Below, in pieces: positions 10,873 through 20,239 of a stretch of DNA of 64,000 nucleotides. The notes beneath the pieces are model-generated. The model made no database searches. It saw nothing but the letters and a program-made list of their open reading frames with translations, and had not been told where the DNA came from. Each line of letters starts with the position of its first letter. Position 1 is the first letter of the stretch. The position numbers were made by a program, and so were the translations under genes. The DNA is from Bacteroidota bacterium (GTDB taxonomy: Bacteria; Bacteroidota; Bacteroidia; 2-12-FULL-35-15): assembly GCA_016707685.1 (NCBI GenBank), contig JADJHE010000014.1:30152-94151 (forward strand), read 5' to 3'.

Positions 10873-11211
10873 ATGGAAACAATTACCATTAAAGAAGCCC
10901 AACAAAAAGTAGACGAGTGGATAAAGACACACGGTGTTCGCTATTTTTCGGAGTTAACGAACATGGCCATTCTAACAGAAGAAGTGGGCGAAGTGGCGCG
11001 CATCATTGCTCGAGAGTATGGCGAACAATCATTTAAGAAAAAAGAAAAAGATAAAAATTTATCGGATGAATTAGCCGATGTACTTTTTGTATTGATATGC
11101 ATTGCAAATCAAACAGGTGTAGATTTAGATAAAGCGTTCAAAAAAAATATTGAAAAGAAAACAAAACGCGATCACAAACGTCACAAAGAGAATAAAAAGT
11201 TAAAGAAGTAA
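10873..11211 (+). CDS. MazG-like nucleotide pyrophosphohydrolase
   Basis: 112 residues of the all-alpha NTP pyrophosphohydrolase superfamily. The metal-binding helices are visible as EEVGEVAR (about residues 37-44) and DELADVLFVL (about 65-74), matching the EExxE...ExxD pattern of MazG/MazG-like proteins that hydrolyse (d)NTPs to monophosphate and pyrophosphate. It is single-domain, about half the length of full MazG, with a strongly basic tail (KRDHKRHKENKKLKK). It starts 17 bp after the rplI terminator, so probably has its own promoter. A house-cleaning role is inferred; the exact substrate is unknown. Confidence 0.85.
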   Translation: METITIKEAQQKVDEWIKTHGVRYFSELTNMAILTEEVGEVARIIAREYGEQSFKKKEKDKNLSDELADVLFVLICIANQTGVDLDKAFKKNIEKKTKRDHKRHKENKKLKK

Positions 11212-11215
11212 TGTG

Positions 11216-11267
11216 AAATTCATTCATGAATGGTGATTAGCATTAACCAATATTCATGAATGAATTT
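11216..11267. terminator. Bidirectional terminator between convergent genes
   Basis: A perfect 16-bp inverted repeat (11216-11231 with 11252-11267; core ATTCATTCATGAAT) with a 20-nt loop sits between the MazG-like gene and the converging LOG-family gene. AT-rich flanks lie on both sides. Confidence 0.7.
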
Positions 11268-11272
11268 TATTT

Positions 11273-11986
11273 TTAGAAATTCGGTTTCAATAAATATTTT
11301 GAATAGAATTCAGTAATGATTGCAACAGCTTCATCAGCTTCATCTACAATGTGAAACAGTTCTAAATCTTTTTCACTGATATTGTGTTCCTCCAATAACA
11401 TGGTTTGTTTAACCCATGCTAATAAACCTTCCCAATATTTTTTTCCTACTAATACAATTGGAAAGTGTGCTACTTTATTTGTTTGAATTAATGTTATAGA
11501 TTCAAATAATTCATCCAATGTTCCAAATCCTCCTGGCATTGCAATAAACCCTTGGGAGTATTTTAAGAAAATTGTTTTACGAACAAAAAAGTAGTCAAAA
11601 TTGATATTCTTGTCATTGTCAACAAATGGATTGGAGCTTTGCTCAAATGGCAATACAATGTTTAAACCAACCGATTTTCCACCAGCAGCTTTCGCCCCTT
11701 TGTTAGCCGCTTCCATGATACCTGGCCCGCCACCAGTAATTACTCCGTAGCCTTCTTTCGTTAGTTTAAATGCAATGTCTTCAGCCAATTTGTAATAAGT
11801 ATTTTCTGGACTAGTACGTGCTGAACCAAAAATTGAAACGCATGGTCCAATACGACTCATTTTTTCAAAGCCTTCAACAAACTCACTCATGATTTTAAAT
11901 ATTTGCCATGAGTCGGATGCTTTTATATCATTCCAATCCTTGGATGCAAATGCTTTTCTGATTTTATCTTCATCGTTATTTGTCAT
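11273..11986 (-). CDS. TIGR00730-family Rossmann-fold (LOG-like) protein
   Basis: 237 residues. The SIFGSAR start of the Rossmann fold, GVITGGGPGIMEAANKGA (about 83-100) and the PGGFGTLDE motif (about 151-159) define the family often called lysine decarboxylase-like, whose characterised members (LOG/YgdH/PpnN) hydrolyse nucleoside monophosphates to base and ribose 5-phosphate. The conserved Arg and PGGxGTxxE residues of the active site are present. The substrate here cannot be told from sequence. It lies 43 bp downstream of uvrA on the same strand, with no clear terminator between them. Confidence 0.88.
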   Translation of the reverse strand: MTNNDEDKIRKAFASKDWNDIKASDSWQIFKIMSEFVEGFEKMSRIGPCVSIFGSARTSPENTYYKLAEDIAFKLTKEGYGVITGGGPGIMEAANKGAKAAGGKSVGLNIVLPFEQSSNPFVDNDKNINFDYFFVRKTIFLKYSQGFIAMPGGFGTLDELFESITLIQTNKVAHFPIVLVGKKYWEGLLAWVKQTMLLEEHNISEKDLELFHIVDEADEAVAIITEFYSKYLLKPNF

Positions 11987-12029
11987 AAACTACGAATTGT
12001 TTTAGTGTAATTTTTTTAGTAATACGAAT

Positions 12030-14891
12030 CTAGCTATTCATTTCCATTTTTAAAAACTTAGCTGTATAGCTTTCTTTATTTTTAATAATTTCTTCTGGTG
12101 TTCCCTCACAAAGTACTTGTCCACCTGCATTTCCACCTTCAAGTCCAATGTCAATTATATGATCTGCAACTTTTATAATATCCATATTGTGTTCAATCAC
12201 CAAGACGGTATTTCCGCTATCCACCAATTTATCTAATACTTCCAATAATATTCGAATGTCTTCGAAATGTAATCCTGTTGTTGGTTCGTCTAAAATATAG
12301 AATGTATTACCTGTATCGCGTTTACTTAATTCAGTTGCAAGTTTTACACGTTGTGCTTCACCGCCCGATAAAGTTGTGCTTTGCTGACCTAAGGTTATAT
12401 AACCCAAACCAACATCTTGTAATGTTCTTATTTTTTGAATGATAGAAGGAATGCTTGCGAAAAATTCAACAGCTACATCAATGGTCATGTTTAATACATC
12501 GCTAATTGATTTTCCTTTAAAACGAATTTCTAAGGTTTCTTTGTTGTAGCGTTTACCATTACATGTTTCACAATTTACGTACACATCGGGTAAAAAGTTC
12601 ATTTCAATGGTTCTTAATCCAGCTCCCTGACATGTTTCGCAACGGCCGCCTTTTACATTGAATGAAAAACGTCCTGCTTTATAACCACGAATTTTAGCTT
12701 CTGGAATTTCCGCAAACAAGTTACGTATATCCGAAAATACATTGGTGTAAGTTGCTGGATTACTTCTTGGTGTTCGTCCGATTGGTGATTGATCAATATC
12801 AATTACTTTATCAATGTGTTCTAATCCAGTAATGGATTTATACGGCATTGGCTTTTTTTCGGAACGATAAAAATGTTTGCTTAAAATTGGATAAAGCGTT
12901 TCGTTAATCAAGGTCGATTTTCCACTACCTGAAACTCCTGTTACACATATTAGTTTTCCAAGTGGTAATGATATGGAAACATTTTTCAAGTTGTTTCCTG
13001 TAGCTCCTTTTAGGATTAAATGTTTTCCATTTCCTTTTCTTCGTTGCTCTGGAATTTTTATTCCTTTTACACCATTGATGTAATCAGCAGTAAGTGTATG
13101 GAATTTTAATATTTCGGTTGGTGTGCCTTGTGCAATTACTTTTCCTCCGTGTACTCCAGCAGCAGGTCCAATGTCTAATACATGATCGGCTGCAAGAATC
13201 ATTTCTTTATCATGTTCTACTACTAAAACAGAATTACCAATTTCTTTTAAGTTTTTCAATGCTGTTATTAAACGCACATTATCACGTTGATGCAATCCAA
13301 TACTTGGTTCATCTAAAATATACAGAACACCAACTAATTGTGATCCAATTTGTGTTGCTAAGCGAATACGTTGTGCTTCTCCACCCGAAAGTGTTCTGGA
13401 GCTTCTATTCAAGGATAAATAATCCAAACCAACATCTAATAAAAATTGAATTCTGGTTCTTATTTCTTTTAATACTTCTTTTGCAATGGTATTTTGTTTC
13501 GCATCAATGCGAGATTCAATATCCTTGAACCACTCATTTAATTCGGTGATACCCATTTGCGAAATTTCCGCAATGTTCTTGTTGTCGATTTTGAAATTTA
13601 AGGATTCTTGACGCAAGCGGGTTCCTTCGCATTTTGGACAAGTTACTTTATTCATAAAACCTTGAATCCATTTTTCAATGGTTGGTGAACTTTGTTCATC
13701 ATTTTGTTTTACAATAAAGTTGGCGATGCCTTCAAAAGCTATGCTATAGCTTGTTGCAGCACTATCGGTGTATTGTTTGATTTTAAATACTTCATCAGAT
13801 CCAAATAAAATAGTATTCATTGCATCCTCTGAAATATCTTCAACAGGAGTGTCTAATGTGAAACCATATTTATCACCTATAGCTTCTAATTGTTTGAATA
13901 TCCATGTTCCTTTATACGGACCAATAGGAGCAATAGCTCCTTTTTTTATCGTAGATTTTTTATTTGGAATAATTTTGTTGATATCGATTTCGGAAATCAT
14001 TCCCAAACCATTACACTTATGGCAAGCGCCATAGGGGGAGTTGAATGAAAATAAATTCGGTTGTGGTTCATCATATGATATTCCTGAGGTAGGACACATT
14101 AAATGACGAGAATAATATTCTACTTTCCCAAATTCATCTTCAAAAGTTCCTTTTTCAAAAGGTTGAACCATGATGATTCCTTTTCCTTGTTTCATTGCCA
14201 GTTGCAATGATTCTGAAATGCGTGGACGTGAATCGGCATTTACATCCAATCGATCGATTACGATTTCGATATCGTGCACTTTGTAGCGATCAAGCTGAAC
14301 ACGTTTTGTTAGTTCTACAACTTCACCATCAATCCGGACACGTAAGTATCCCCATTTTTTTATTTGTTCGAAGAGTTCACGATAATGCCCTTTACGGCCT
14401 TTTACAACTGGTGCTAGGATCAATACTTTTTTATCGTAAAATTTTTCAAGAATCAATTGAATGATTTGATCATCTGAGTAGCGTACCATTTTTTCGCCCG
14501 TTACATAGCTGAATGCTTCAGAAGCACGTGCATATAACAAGCGTAGGAAATCGTATATTTCAGTAATTGTACCCACTGTTGAACGTGGGTTTTTGTTTAC
14601 TGTTTTTTGTTCGATAGAAATAACGGGGCTTAACCCTGTTATTTTATCCACATCAGGACGTTCCATGTTGCCAAGGAATTGGCGAGCATATGCAGAAAAA
14701 CTTTCAATGTATCTACGTTGTCCTTCCGCATAGATTGTATCAAATGCTAAGGATGATTTTCCACTACCACTTAATCCCGTAATTACTACCAGTTTATTAC
14801 GTGGAATGGTAACATCTATATTTTTAAGGTTGTGTACACGAGCTCCTACAACTTCTAAAAACTCACTTTCACTTATTGTTTCTGTTGACAT
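12030..14891 (-). CDS. uvrA: Excinuclease ABC subunit A
   Basis: 953 residues, full length. UvrA is the damage-sensing dimeric ATPase of nucleotide excision repair and loads UvrB. Seen: first Walker [10 protein letters not shown] (about 38-46), UvrB-binding region, ABC signature [12 protein letters not shown], Walker [13 protein letters not shown], second Walker [10 protein letters not shown], second zinc finger [10 protein letters not shown]...[10 protein letters not shown], second signature [12 protein letters not shown] and [12 protein letters not shown]. In the first zinc module the leading pair reads CPTSG in place of CPxCG, while the second pair CHKCNG is normal. It has its own promoter at 14962-14993. 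Confidence 0.97.
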   Translation of the reverse strand: MSTETISESEFLEVVGARVHNLKNIDVTIPRNKLVVITGLSGSGKSSLAFDTIYAEGQRRYIESFSAYARQFLGNMERPDVDKITGLSPVISIEQKTVNKNPRSTVGTITEIYDFLRLLYARASEAFSYVTGEKMVRYSDDQIIQLILEKFYDKKVLILAPVVKGRKGHYRELFEQIKKWGYLRVRIDGEVVELTKRVQLDRYKVHDIEIVIDRLDVNADSRPRISESLQLAMKQGKGIIMVQPFEKGTFEDEFGKVEYYSRHLMCPTSGISYDEPQPNLFSFNSPYGACHKCNGLGMISEIDINKIIPNKKSTIKKGAIAPIGPYKGTWIFKQLEAIGDKYGFTLDTPVEDISEDAMNTILFGSDEVFKIKQYTDSAATSYSIAFEGIANFIVKQNDEQSSPTIEKWIQGFMNKVTCPKCEGTRLRQESLNFKIDNKNIAEISQMGITELNEWFKDIESRIDAKQNTIAKEVLKEIRTRIQFLLDVGLDYLSLNRSSRTLSGGEAQRIRLATQIGSQLVGVLYILDEPSIGLHQRDNVRLITALKNLKEIGNSVLVVEHDKEMILAADHVLDIGPAAGVHGGKVIAQGTPTEILKFHTLTADYINGVKGIKIPEQRRKGNGKHLILKGATGNNLKNVSISLPLGKLICVTGVSGSGKSTLINETLYPILSKHFYRSEKKPMPYKSITGLEHIDKVIDIDQSPIGRTPRSNPATYTNVFSDIRNLFAEIPEAKIRGYKAGRFSFNVKGGRCETCQGAGLRTIEMNFLPDVYVNCETCNGKRYNKETLEIRFKGKSISDVLNMTIDVAVEFFASIPSIIQKIRTLQDVGLGYITLGQQSTTLSGGEAQRVKLATELSKRDTGNTFYILDEPTTGLHFEDIRILLEVLDKLVDSGNTVLVIEHNMDIIKVADHIIDIGLEGGNAGGQVLCEGTPEEIIKNKESYTAKFLKMEMNS

Positions 14892-14961
14892 TTTTTGTTT
14901 GCTTTTCTTTCCTCAATTTCTGATACCGAAAATTTGTTTTTGTTACATCTATAAAGCCTAA

Positions 14962-14993
14962 CAAAGATACGGAAGTATTGTTGGATGGACAAG
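14962..14993 (-). promoter_or_regulatory. Probable uvrA promoter
   Basis: On the minus strand CTTG (14993-14990) and TATCTTTG (14969-14962) are 20 bp apart, fitting the Bacteroidota pattern. The remainder of the 303-bp gap 14892-15194 shows no gene, and no LexA-type operator was identified. Confidence 0.6.
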
Positions 14994-15194
14994 GGGTGGA
15001 ATTCTCTTGAAAATGTTGGACTTAAGGCTGTTTCCTTCAGTTTTTGAATAAAAGTGTAAATGTTTGGGTTTTATTTGATCTGTTTTTGAATGTGTTAAAA
15101 AATGATTAGGTTTATGTAAGGAAAATGTAAGTTCAGGCGAAGGGTTCGTTTTTTCCTGTCGTCTATCACTATAACTAACAAGAAATCGAATTCA

Positions 15195-17453
15195 ATGAAA
15201 AAAAATCTGTTCTCTTTCATATTTGCTATTGTGGTAAATATGGGAATTTCTCAAACGCTTTACGATATAAATACTATTCAAACCATAGAAATCAACTTTA
15301 CTCAAACAAATTGGGATTATATGTTAGATACAGCTACTGCTGGTTATGAAAGTGATATTATGGCTAATTGGGTGAAAATTAATGGTGTTCAGTATGATAG
15401 TGTTGGTGTGCGTTACAAAGGGAATAGTACTTACAATGCAAATCAAGTTAAAAATCCTTTTCATATTACCTTGGATGCATTTAAAAATCAGGACTATCAA
15501 GGTTATACAGATATTAAATTAAGCAATGTTGCAAAAGATCCTTCTTTTGTGCGAGAAGTGATGTCCTACAAAATATTACGTAAATACATGCATGCTCCTT
15601 TATCAAACTACGCAAATGTGTCTGTAAATGGATCACTCATTGGTTTGTATGTGAATTCAGAATCGGTTTCTAAATCGTTTGTGAATAATCATTTTTATTC
15701 AAATGACAATGCTTTTTTTAAATGCAATCCACCTGCAGGTGCTGGTCCTGGTTCAACAGCTAAGCCCAATTTGGTTAATTTAGGAACTGATAGTACTTCT
15801 TACTATGATGCTTATGAGATGAAGTCGGATTATGGTTGGGCAGATTTGATTGCATTGACAGATTCAATAGCTAATAATATTAATAATGTCGAAAAAATAT
15901 TGGATGTTGATAGAGCTTTATGGATGATTGCGTTTGATAATGTTTTAGTGAATTTAGATAGCTATATAGGAGGATTTGCTCAGAACTATTATTTGTACAA
16001 GGATAATAATGGACGCTTTAATTCTGTTGTTTGGGATTTAAATGAATCGTTTGGAACGTTCAGCCAAACCGGCACACTTAATTTAACATCTACAATTTCG
16101 AAACAACAAATGACACATTTGTTACATGTTAATGATGCTGCTTGGCCATTGATAAAACAATTATTAGCAGTGCCAAAATATAAACGTATGTATATTGCTC
16201 ACATGCGTACTCTTTTAAGCGAAAACTTTGCAAATGGTAGTTATTACACCGATGCACAAGTTTTACAAACATTGATTAGTGCGTCCGTATCAGCAGATGT
16301 AAATAAGTTTTTTACTTTTTCTCAGTTTACAAGTAACTTAACAACTGATGTAGCATCGGGAATGAGTAGTGCACCTGGATTAACAAATTTGATGAATGCA
16401 CGAAATACATGGTTGAATACACAAACAGAATTTACGGCATCCTATCCATCCATTAGTAATATTTTGGCATCGAATACAAGCCCTGCAATAAATTCAACGG
16501 TTACGATTACTGCTACAGTAACGAATACAAACACTACAGGCGTTTATTTAGGATATCGTTATTCTATTGAAGCTGCATTTAAACGCATTCAGATGTATGA
16601 TGATGGAGTTCATAATGATGGATCGGCTGGAGATAATGTATATGGCGTAGATGTACCTGTGAATGCATCGTATATGCATTATTACATTTATGCTGAAAAT
16701 AATAATGCAGGATTATTTTCTCCTGAGCGCGCAGAGTTCGAATATTATTCTTTGTTTGCAACTATTCCTATGATTAATGCAGGTGAGGTTGCTATTAATG
16801 AATTATTAGCATCTAATTCTTTTTTTGGAGCGGATCAGGATGGAGAACACGATGATTGGATAGAGTTGTATAACAATACATCTAACTATATAAGTTTAAA
16901 AAATGCTTATTTATCAGATGTATCTTTAACTCCTTTAAAATGGATGTTCCCCGACAATGCAACGATAGCTCCGAACAGCTACCTAATTGTTTGGGCGGAT
17001 AGCGACACTACACAAGCTGGACTGCATGCAAATTTTAAATTGTCAGCAACTGGCGAGCAAGTGGTGTTGTCATACGCAAATGGAACAATAATCGATAATG
17101 TAACATTTGGAGTTCAAGCAACTGACGTTTCTTATCAACGTTGTCCGAATGGAATCGGTTCTTTTACAGCAACAACTCCAACGTATAATTCTGTAAATTG
17201 TGTTGTAGGAATAGACGAGCAGGAGCAAGCCAATGCTGTTCGTTTATATCCTAATCCATGTGTTACTTCTTTACACATTTTTTCAGACGAACAGTTTAGT
17301 TATGTAGAAGTATTTGACATCATTTCGAAACGAATTGCTTTTTATAATGCTAAAACAAATTCTTTAACAATTGATGTAAGCAATTACTCAAATGGAATTT
17401 ATTTTATTAAAATTGATGGAAAAACTGTTCGAAAAATAATAGTTGAACATTAA
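15195..17453 (+). CDS. CotH-like protein with lamin tail and T9SS type A sorting domain
   Basis: 752 residues. A signal peptide (1-19, GISQ) is followed by a CotH kinase-like domain (about 25-370): VGVRYKGNSTY, DIKLSNVAKDPSFVRE, the GLYVNSESV strand and WDLNESFGTF. CotH of Bacillus is a spore-coat protein kinase; whether this enzyme phosphorylates proteins is unproven. A middle beta domain resembles choice-of-anchor linkers. Residues about 545-660 form a lamin-tail domain (INELLASN, DDWIELYNNT, LKWMFPDN). The tail (about 680-752) is a T9SS type A sorting domain (VRLYPNPCVTSLHI, YSNGIYFIKI, KIIVEH). Secreted. It is a single-gene unit with its own terminator. Confidence 0.9.
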   Translation: MKKNLFSFIFAIVVNMGISQTLYDINTIQTIEINFTQTNWDYMLDTATAGYESDIMANWVKINGVQYDSVGVRYKGNSTYNANQVKNPFHITLDAFKNQDYQGYTDIKLSNVAKDPSFVREVMSYKILRKYMHAPLSNYANVSVNGSLIGLYVNSESVSKSFVNNHFYSNDNAFFKCNPPAGAGPGSTAKPNLVNLGTDSTSYYDAYEMKSDYGWADLIALTDSIANNINNVEKILDVDRALWMIAFDNVLVNLDSYIGGFAQNYYLYKDNNGRFNSVVWDLNESFGTFSQTGTLNLTSTISKQQMTHLLHVNDAAWPLIKQLLAVPKYKRMYIAHMRTLLSENFANGSYYTDAQVLQTLISASVSADVNKFFTFSQFTSNLTTDVASGMSSAPGLTNLMNARNTWLNTQTEFTASYPSISNILASNTSPAINSTVTITATVTNTNTTGVYLGYRYSIEAAFKRIQMYDDGVHNDGSAGDNVYGVDVPVNASYMHYYIYAENNNAGLFSPERAEFEYYSLFATIPMINAGEVAINELLASNSFFGADQDGEHDDWIELYNNTSNYISLKNAYLSDVSLTPLKWMFPDNATIAPNSYLIVWADSDTTQAGLHANFKLSATGEQVVLSYANGTIIDNVTFGVQATDVSYQRCPNGIGSFTATTPTYNSVNCVVGIDEQEQANAVRLYPNPCVTSLHIFSDEQFSYVEVFDIISKRIAFYNAKTNSLTIDVSNYSNGIYFIKIDGKTVRKIIVEH

Positions 17454-17470
17454 GGAATCAATTTTTAAAA

Positions 17471-17500
17471 AAGAATAAGTTTGCGCTTATTCTTTTTTTA
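17471..17500 (+). terminator. Rho-independent terminator after the CotH gene
   Basis: AAGAATAAG / CTTATTCTT stem with 6-nt loop followed by a T run. A-rich upstream sequence also makes it usable from the other strand. Confidence 0.85.
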
Positions 17501-17524
17501 TGCTGTCATTTGTTTGCAGCGGTG

Positions 17525-18553
17525 CTATAATTGTTGTCGAATCTGTTTTTGAAACGGGAAAGGGATTTGTTTCTTTTCAATATCAACAATTGTAGTTCCT
17601 TTTCTAGGAAATTCTATGATGTATTTTTTTTCTGAAGTATTGGTAAGGCTATTTGATCTTAACCACGGGTTAAGCGTAGTTAGTGTTTCATAATCAAAGC
17701 CTTGTGCAATGGCAAATGCACTTAAATCATGAATTGTAGTATCTACCTTTATTTTTCGAGTGGCAGGTACGCCATATAAATCTCCTTTTTTAATTTGGTA
17801 GCCATATACTTTTGGTCGAGATAAAATTTCTTTAATTGCCAACACTTTATAAATGTACCTTGCTGTTTCTGCTGTAAGTAATAGTTTATAATAGCTTTCT
17901 GCATTTTGTTTGTCAAGTTGTGTTTGAATACCTCCCATTCCTCTATTATAAGATGCTGCTACCAATGTCCAGTTATTAAACATTTTGTGCGCTTCCTTAA
18001 AATATTTACAAGCGGCTTCTGTCGATTTTTCAACATGATAACGTTCGTCAACTTCATTTGTAATTTCTAAACCATAGCCCTGCGCTGTGGAACCTATTAG
18101 TTGCCAAAATCCTGTTGCGCCTTGTGGTGAAACGGCATTGGTCAATTGGCTTTCAACAATAGCTAAATATTTAAAATCATCAGGAATTTTATTTCGTTTT
18201 AAAATGGGCTCAATGATTGGAAACCATCTGCTAGCACGTTTATGTAAAAATAAAGAATGTGTTTGTTCGTATATGTTTTTTTGTAATTCACGTGCAATTG
18301 CTCTTCGAACAGTAGGTTCTTTAATGGGTACTTTTTCACCAGCAAAATTTAAATTTTTTGGAATCGTTACTTTAAAAGAATTATAACTGATGCTAAAATA
18401 ATCTTCGTAGTTCGAGTCGATTTTTTTAGTGGAATTGTAAAAAGCGATAATCTCAAAAACGCCAGTTAATAGAATAATAGCAGCCAATGCTATAAAGGTT
18501 TTTTTATGGCCGAGAATAAATTGGTTAATAAGAAAAATATATTTTTTAAGCAT
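17525..18553 (-). CDS. Lytic transglycosylase with LysM-like tail (MltD type)
   Basis: 342 residues from MLKKYIFLINQ at 18553; an ATG at 18619 would add 22 atypical residues. One N-terminal membrane segment (about 20-40), then an SLT goose-type lysozyme domain: ESQLTNAVSPQGATGFWQL carries the catalytic Glu, with ASYNRGMGG and TARYIYKVLAI. A LysM-like region follows (YQIKKGDLYGVPATRKI, DYETLTTLNPWL). It cleaves peptidoglycan glycan strands in the periplasm. It overlaps the end of the upstream glycosyl-1-phosphate transferase gene by 8 bp, so it is translationally coupled to envelope biosynthesis. Confidence 0.9.
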   Translation of the reverse strand: MLKKYIFLINQFILGHKKTFIALAAIILLTGVFEIIAFYNSTKKIDSNYEDYFSISYNSFKVTIPKNLNFAGEKVPIKEPTVRRAIARELQKNIYEQTHSLFLHKRASRWFPIIEPILKRNKIPDDFKYLAIVESQLTNAVSPQGATGFWQLIGSTAQGYGLEITNEVDERYHVEKSTEAACKYFKEAHKMFNNWTLVAASYNRGMGGIQTQLDKQNAESYYKLLLTAETARYIYKVLAIKEILSRPKVYGYQIKKGDLYGVPATRKIKVDTTIHDLSAFAIAQGFDYETLTTLNPWLRSNSLTNTSEKKYIIEFPRKGTTIVDIEKKQIPFPFQKQIRQQL

Positions 18554-19628
18554 TTTTATTTTTCTTGAGTTTTTGTGTTGGACTATACAAAAACCAGAAC
18601 AATGCAATAAAATAAACACTAAATAATGTGATGTGTAAGTATCCCCAATCTTTAATAAATTTAATTATTAAGAAATTAAAAAACATGGATACGAAACAAA
18701 TAGCGATGTACAATATTGCAATTCTTTTTTCTGTAATTCCACTGTAAAATAAAAAATGAGTAGTGTGATCTTTTCCGCCAATGAAAGGAGAGGAGCCTCT
18801 TGCTAAACGGTTAATTGTAACTGTAGTAGTATCAATAATAGGGATAGCAAATGTGAGAAGCGTTACGAAAAATTGTTTGGATTGGATCAACTCACCATTA
18901 ACATCAGGAGTATTCCAAAAATAAATGATTCCCATGGCACCTAAGAATAATCCTAAAAACTGGCTTCCAGTATCACCCATAAATATTTTTGATGGATGCC
19001 AGTTAAAATATAAAAAGCCAATTAATGCTCCCAATACTCCTATTAATAAAAGGATATTTAGGTTGTAAAAGTCATGATTGATAAATACAATAGCCAAGGC
19101 ACTCAGTAGTATTGTAACGGACACACTAGCCGTGATGCCGTCCATATTGTCGAGCATGTTAATTGAATTCATCAGCCCTACAATCCAAAATATAGTCATT
19201 CCATAATTTACGCTTGCATCAGTGAAAATTGATATATGAGTACCTGTACTAATTAAAATTAAAGCACAACCAATTTGAATAAATAGTTTTAATAATGGTT
19301 TCGTATTATATGCATCGTCAGATAGACCCATTAAAAAAGCAAGTGTAGATGCTGCTAAAATACCTAATAACTTTTTGTTAAATAAGGCCTGATTTTGTTC
19401 GAATAGAACGGGATAGATTGCTAGAGAAATTAAAAAAAGAAGAAAAAATGATATACCACCAAGAGCTGGTTTTGCCATTGGACTCCAACGAATAATTGTT
19501 TCTTCAGTGTTTCTAATTCCTAAAGAACGAGCAAATTTTAGAAATAAACCATTTACTAAAAATGATAGCAGAACAGCACTTATAAAATAAGAACAATAGA
19601 CTATGATTAGATATAAATTGCCGTCCAT
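18546..19628 (-). CDS. WecA/MraY-family glycosyl-1-phosphate transferase
   Basis: 360 residues, about ten hydrophobic segments. It transfers a sugar-1-phosphate from a UDP-sugar to undecaprenyl phosphate, starting polysaccharide or O-antigen assembly at the inner membrane. Family motifs: PALGG near residue 54, the DDAYNTKP loop, NMLDNMDG (catalytic Asp region), and FMGDTGSQFLG, with GKDHTTHF as the cytosolic loop found in WecA-type enzymes. The location beside rfbC and Wzc/Wza-like genes supports a role in exopolysaccharide rather than peptidoglycan (MraY), which normally sits in the mur cluster. Confidence 0.88.
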   Translation of the reverse strand: MDGNLYLIIVYCSYFISAVLLSFLVNGLFLKFARSLGIRNTEETIIRWSPMAKPALGGISFFLLFLISLAIYPVLFEQNQALFNKKLLGILAASTLAFLMGLSDDAYNTKPLLKLFIQIGCALILISTGTHISIFTDASVNYGMTIFWIVGLMNSINMLDNMDGITASVSVTILLSALAIVFINHDFYNLNILLLIGVLGALIGFLYFNWHPSKIFMGDTGSQFLGLFLGAMGIIYFWNTPDVNGELIQSKQFFVTLLTFAIPIIDTTTVTINRLARGSSPFIGGKDHTTHFLFYSGITEKRIAILYIAICFVSMFFNFLIIKFIKDWGYLHITLFSVYFIALFWFLYSPTQKLKKNKNA

Positions 19629-19687
19629 AAAGTTTCGTTTAACCTACCAATTATTTAGACGATAATTGATAGTAATAAGTTGCAAAA

Positions 19688-20230
19688 TTAGAAATTACTT
19701 TTGAACGATTTAAATACTGTACCTTCTCTATCTTTGTCTGATAAAACTGGATTAGTTATATTCCAGCTTATTTTTAGGTCACTATCGTTCCACAATATGC
19801 AACCTTCAGATGCTTTATTATAGTAATTTGTACATTTATATGAAAAAATAGTGTTGTCCGCTAATGTTAAAAAGCCATGAGCAAATCCTGCTGGAATCCA
19901 AAACATTGTTTTATTTGTTTCATTTAATTCAATTGTGAAGTTTTGCCCATAAGTAGGTGAATTCGTTCTAATATCAACTGCAACATCCAATACAGATCCT
20001 TTTAAAACTCTCACAAGCTTTCCTTGAGCATAAGGTGGATTTTGAAAGTGCAATCCTCTCAAAACTCCTGCTTGAGACAAGGATTGATTGTCTTGAACAA
20101 AGTCAACATCTATATTGTTATTAATAAATACTTGTTTGTTGTAGGATTCATAAAAATAGCCTCTAGCATCTTCAAATACTTTCGGTTGTATAATTAATAA
20201 TCCTTCAATTGGTGTTTTAATAATTTCCAT
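19688..20230 (-). CDS. rfbC: dTDP-4-dehydrorhamnose 3,5-epimerase
   Basis: 180 residues, normal for RfbC/RmlC, which epimerises dTDP-4-keto-6-deoxyglucose at C3 and C5 on the way to dTDP-L-rhamnose. Cupin-fold motifs are clear: FEDARGYFYESYN, FVQDNQSLSQAGVLRGLHFQ (contains the catalytic His), GKLVRVLKGSVLDVAVDIR, and WIPAGFAHGFLTL. No rfbA, rfbB or rfbD is in this window, so the rest of the dTDP-rhamnose pathway must be elsewhere. It ends 59 bp before the WecA-like start and begins 9 bp after the kinase stop. Confidence 0.95.
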   Translation of the reverse strand: MEIIKTPIEGLLIIQPKVFEDARGYFYESYNKQVFINNNIDVDFVQDNQSLSQAGVLRGLHFQNPPYAQGKLVRVLKGSVLDVAVDIRTNSPTYGQNFTIELNETNKTMFWIPAGFAHGFLTLADNTIFSYKCTNYYNKASEGCILWNDSDLKISWNITNPVLSDKDREGTVFKSFKSNF

Positions 20231-20239
20231 AAAATAAAC

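Noticed and set aside
13094..13528. Leu-rich plus-strand frame
   Set aside because: Antisense to uvrA, whose motifs are intact.
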